Shown one piece after another: positions 32,944-35,827 of a stretch of DNA of 35,827 bases. The position numbers and the translations under genes are program-made. Position 1 is the stretch's first letter. Each line of letters opens with the position of its first letter. This stretch comes from Helicobacter muridarum (lineage in GTDB: Bacteria; Campylobacterota; Campylobacteria; Campylobacterales; Helicobacteraceae). The DNA is taken from positions 1 through 35,827 of the forward strand of contig NZ_JRPD02000022.1 of the NCBI RefSeq assembly GCF_000765805.2, read 5' to 3'. Below the pieces are notes generated by a model, which searched no databases, was not told the DNA's origin, and saw only the letters and a program-made list of their open reading frames with translations.

Positions 32944-34455
32944 CTAAGGAATCAATTTTCTAAGAAAACTATTGATAACAAACAACAAGGTAGCTACACC
33001 AATAAGCATCCATAACTGACTTTCAAAAAAACTAGGTAAAGTGTCAATATTGTCTGCTTGCACATGTCCGCCAAGAAGTCCGGCCATAAGATTGCCAAGT
33101 GAAAGACCAACAAACCATAGACCCATGATTTGCCCCTTTATTCTACTTGGTGCAATTTGTGTCATTATGGACATTCCAACAGGACTAATAAATAATTCAC
33201 CAAGAGTTAATAAAAAGAAGCTTGCCACTAGCCATAATGGAGACACTAGCCCACCACTTTGAAGCACAATCTTAGCTGCAAACATCATGACAGCAAAGCC
33301 AATACCTGTTATTATCATACCGAGGGCAAATTTGGTAATACTTTTGATATTCAAATTTTTATTTGCAAGGAATATCCACATTGCACTAATAATTGGAGCA
33401 AATATAATGATAAAAAACGCATTAATAGACTGAAACCAAACTATAGGAATCTCAAAACCAAAAACTACTCTATTCGTAAAGTCTTTAGCAAAAAGATTAA
33501 AAGAAATAGGTTGCTGCTCAAAGGTTGACCAAAAAGAAGCAGAGGCAACAAAAAGAATAAAGACCAAAACCAAATTTTTTTGCTCCCCTTTATTCAAGCC
33601 ACTTAGAAAATATAAATAAGCAAAATATAAAATTGAACAACCAGCTATCAAGAAAGCCATATTTTTTGCAATAAAAACAGGTTCAACCGTGATTATGCCA
33701 CTTCCACACATTGCCACTATAATTGCTATCACAATAGCGGCTATTCCTGTCCAAATTTTAATATTTTTTGGCTGGGAAGATAATGGCACCTCCCAGCTCT
33801 TCTCTAAACTAAGCTTATCGCTATATTCATTAAAATCCGGTATAGCTTTAAAATAAAAAACAAGCAAGGAAATTAGCATACCAAGACCACCAATCCCAAA
33901 TCCTAAATGCCATCCATAATTTTCTGCCATAAGCCCACATGCAAGCGGAGCGATAACAGCTCCCAAATTAATACCCATATAAAATATGGTAAAACCAGAA
34001 TCTCTTCGCGCATCATTCTGTTTGTAAAGCATTCCTACCATAACTGATGAGCAGGTTTTAAATAGACCAGTTCCAATCACGATAAGAATAAGTCCTAAGA
34101 AAAAGAAAAAAGTAAGAAAAACAGAAAAAGCAATGGAAAGATGACCAAGTGCAATAAAGAATGCCCCTATTAATGTAGCATTCTTTTGCCCTAGCCAATG
34201 ATCTGCTAGATATCCCCCCGGCAATGTGGCTAAATATAGACTTCCAGCAAAGATTCCTACAATTGCAGAGGCAGTTGCCCTATCCATTTCAAATCCACCT
34301 TCTGATATGGCAGCAATCATAAACAAAATTAATAATGGTCGTATACCATAGTAAGAAAAGCGTTCCCATAACTCTGTAAGAAAAAGACCAAAAAGTGGTT
34401 TTGGGTGACCAATAAAGCTAGTTTCAATATGATGATGGGATTTAGAATAAGCCAT
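32944..34455 (-). CDS. POT/PTR-family proton-dependent oligopeptide transporter
   Basis: Inner-membrane importer of di- and tripeptides driven by protons. 503 residues with about 12-14 membrane helices. The family signature ELWERFSYYGIRPLL (about 28-42, the ExxER motif) is clear. So are GGYLADHWLGQKNATLIG, the FTIFYMGINLGAVIAPL segment and the late FFLLTLGELFISPVGMSIM with APSRIKGQIMGLWF. DtpT or YdgR-type annotation would suit. ATG 34455 has AAAGGA upstream. It is convergent with the pseudouridine synthase gene and separated from its upstream neighbour by 124 bases, so probably its own transcription unit. Confidence 0.92.
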   Translation of the reverse strand: MAYSKSHHHIETSFIGHPKPLFGLFLTELWERFSYYGIRPLLILFMIAAISEGGFEMDRATASAIVGIFAGSLYLATLPGGYLADHWLGQKNATLIGAFFIALGHLSIAFSVFLTFFFFLGLILIVIGTGLFKTCSSVMVGMLYKQNDARRDSGFTIFYMGINLGAVIAPLACGLMAENYGWHLGFGIGGLGMLISLLVFYFKAIPDFNEYSDKLSLEKSWEVPLSSQPKNIKIWTGIAAIVIAIIVAMCGSGIITVEPVFIAKNMAFLIAGCSILYFAYLYFLSGLNKGEQKNLVLVFILFVASASFWSTFEQQPISFNLFAKDFTNRVVFGFEIPIVWFQSINAFFIIIFAPIISAMWIFLANKNLNIKSITKFALGMIITGIGFAVMMFAAKIVLQSGGLVSPLWLVASFFLLTLGELFISPVGMSIMTQIAPSRIKGQIMGLWFVGLSLGNLMAGLLGGHVQADNIDTLPSFFESQLWMLIGVATLLFVINSFLRKLIP

Positions 34456-34579
34456 AACAATCCTTTAAAATTCTATTATTTATTTTTTCAAAGAAACAAA
34501 TATATGATGATAGGATAAAAACCTTTTCAGAAAAATATGATAAAAGGCAACAAATCTTGAATTAGTATGACCAATAACC

Positions 34580-35542
34580 TCAAATTTGAATCTCGTTATA
34601 TTTCATTATTTCATATTCCAGCATTTTTTTATGGTCATCTTGTGTCTTACTGCCTAGTTTCTTTTTAATAAAAGGAAATATATATCGTGCTAGCTTTATG
34701 GCAAACTTAAAATATGAATGATTAATTGGATATTCGCTAAAGAGGTGTAAATCTTTGTAAGAGCAGAAGTGCACATTGTTTTGCTTGGCTATGAAGTCTA
34801 GGCTCTTTCGTGTGAAAAAGCTAATATGTTGTCCATGCTGAAATCCGTAATACCACCATGCATTTTCTCCTGCTGGCTGTGGAATATCACTAGATAGAAT
34901 TTCTGTTGAAAATAGCAAGTTCTTGCAGATTGAAAGCATTTGATAAATTTCTTCTTTAGGATTTGGCAGATGTTCAAATACTTCGAAGCTAGTGCTAAGA
35001 GTAGGCTGAAGGATAGGTGATTTCGCTGGCATTTGGTTTGTATTATTTGGTATGAAATCTTTTATATCTGTTAATTCTTTATTATCTTGATTTTGTTTAT
35101 ATTTATTTTCTTGTGTTGATTCCTTGGTGTTTATGGAATCTTCTAACCTTTTCCATTCAAAGCCTCGCGCATAAAAGTTTTGGCAATATTTGTCTTCCCA
35201 AAACGCCTCAATCCCACAATCACGCAAAAGTCTTACCAATAGTCCATTTCCACCTCCAAGATCGAGCAAGATCTTTTCTGTCTCGCCTTGGTTTGGTTGT
35301 TTCCTGAAACCAAAAAACAAATAGGCTATACAAACTACTATTGTATATAGTTTAAGATTTCGGACTAGAATGCCTGTATCTGAAATATTTATAGCATTTT
35401 TATATGCTTCGCTTAACCAATATGCTTCGCCTACACTTAAAAATCCGCAATTCTGGCATTTATAAAGATGTTCATTATAACGTTGCAAAATCATAACTCT
35501 AAATGCTATTTTTGTCTCTTCGCCACAAATTTTGCATTTCAT
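34580..35542 (-). CDS. Class I SAM-dependent methyltransferase with N-terminal zinc-ribbon motif
   Basis: 320 residues. The N-terminus has CKICGEE (C3, C6) and YKCQNCGFLS (C29, C32), likely a zinc ribbon. Motif I, ILLDLGGGNGLLVRLLRDCGI, is at about 90-110, and the STSFEVFEHLPNPKEEI block (about 183-199) is the post-motif region of Methyltransf_23-type enzymes, followed by WWYYGFQHGQHISFFTRKSL. Between them lies a hydrophilic Asn/Lys/Gln/Thr-rich insertion at about 137-175. Proteins of this layout are frequent in surface polysaccharide gene sets, but no such genes are visible here. The substrate is unknown. Start 35542 with AAGGAG upstream. Confidence 0.8.
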   Translation of the reverse strand: MKCKICGEETKIAFRVMILQRYNEHLYKCQNCGFLSVGEAYWLSEAYKNAINISDTGILVRNLKLYTIVVCIAYLFFGFRKQPNQGETEKILLDLGGGNGLLVRLLRDCGIEAFWEDKYCQNFYARGFEWKRLEDSINTKESTQENKYKQNQDNKELTDIKDFIPNNTNQMPAKSPILQPTLSTSFEVFEHLPNPKEEIYQMLSICKNLLFSTEILSSDIPQPAGENAWWYYGFQHGQHISFFTRKSLDFIAKQNNVHFCSYKDLHLFSEYPINHSYFKFAIKLARYIFPFIKKKLGSKTQDDHKKMLEYEIMKYNEIQI

Positions 35543-35719
35543 AATTACTCCTTAATTTCTGCTACTTAATTACTAATGTAAACTTATATTGTAATTGATT
35601 TTATATTTATAAGTTACTAGATTGTGATGATATCAAGCGAAGTTAGTGTGAGTAATAAAATTATAATAATTGTATTAGCTATTGTGTGTTGTAAGTAAGC
35701 TAATTATGTATGCTTTATT

Positions 35720-35827
35720 TCATTTACCAAACACACTCATAACCCCACTAAAATCTAAATACAGCTTTATATTAAGTAAACGAATCTTTATAATTCCTTT
35801 TCTCTTTGCTAGCTCAAATATAAAGCC
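35720..35827 (-). CDS. C-terminal end of an unidentified minus-strand gene, cut by the window edge
   Basis: The minus strand is open from the last base (35827) to TGA at 35720, giving 35 codons that end LNIKLYLDFSGVMSVFGK. It is basic and moderately hydrophobic and looks like a protein C-terminus, but 35 codons is not strong evidence. It has the same orientation as the methyltransferase, 177 bases ahead of it. I do not recognise the family. Confidence 0.4.
   Translation of the reverse strand, partial: GFIFELAKRKGIIKIRLLNIKLYLDFSGVMSVFGK

Noticed and set aside
1-35827. tRNA genes, CRISPR arrays, insertion sequences
   Set aside because: No T-loop-like motif with matching stems, no regularly spaced repeats, and no transposase-like reading frame was seen.

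Overview
The window reads as chromosomal DNA from a Helicobacter species or a close relative in the Campylobacterota, probably of the enterohepatic type. It is AT-rich and densely coded. Several genes are of kinds typical of that genus: a FlaA-like flagellin, a Helicobacter-type divergent spermidine synthase, an FqrB-like flavodoxin:quinone reductase, HefA/HefB efflux parts, a Csd3/HdpA-like cell-shape peptidase, and the ribH-nusB-pyrF order. I see no tRNA, rRNA, CRISPR array, insertion sequence or prophage. The species cannot be named from this sequence alone.

Layout. 1-925 is the 3' part of a flagellin, convergent with fmt (TTG start). 2273-8253 is a plus-strand run: ccoS, fqrB-like, a PolB-type exonuclease, speE, a dapC-like aminotransferase and uvrC. 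8406-11384 is a minus-strand flagellar block (flgK, a FlgN-like chaperone, flgM) that begins with a 57-residue membrane protein whose gene is very short. csd3 (plus) follows, then hefA-hefB on the minus strand without the expected hefC, and ubiX (plus). 16266-19644 is a four-gene Mla-type lipid transport operon (permease, ATPase, MCE protein, lipoprotein). rarA lies next on the plus strand.

The most unusual part is 21457-25579. Three tandem paralogous envelope proteins with four conserved cysteines (RcsF/DUF4156-like) sit on the minus strand, divergent from a solitary MshL-like secretin on the plus strand. The 350-base divergent region between them carries two palindromes sharing a TTATGC half-site. 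Two paralogs are lipoproteins and the middle one has an ordinary cleavable signal peptide. Together these could form a small uncharacterised outer-membrane module, but that is inference.

The right part is housekeeping: ribH-nusB-pyrF (minus), pyrG-recJ-pseudouridine synthase (plus, overlapping ends), a POT-family peptide transporter (minus), a zinc-ribbon methyltransferase (minus) and the tail of an unidentified minus-strand gene at the edge. Several conserved enzymes here (NusB, RecJ, the pseudouridine synthase, the methyltransferase, Fmt) carry extra hydrophilic Asn/Lys/Ser/Asp-rich tails or insertions.
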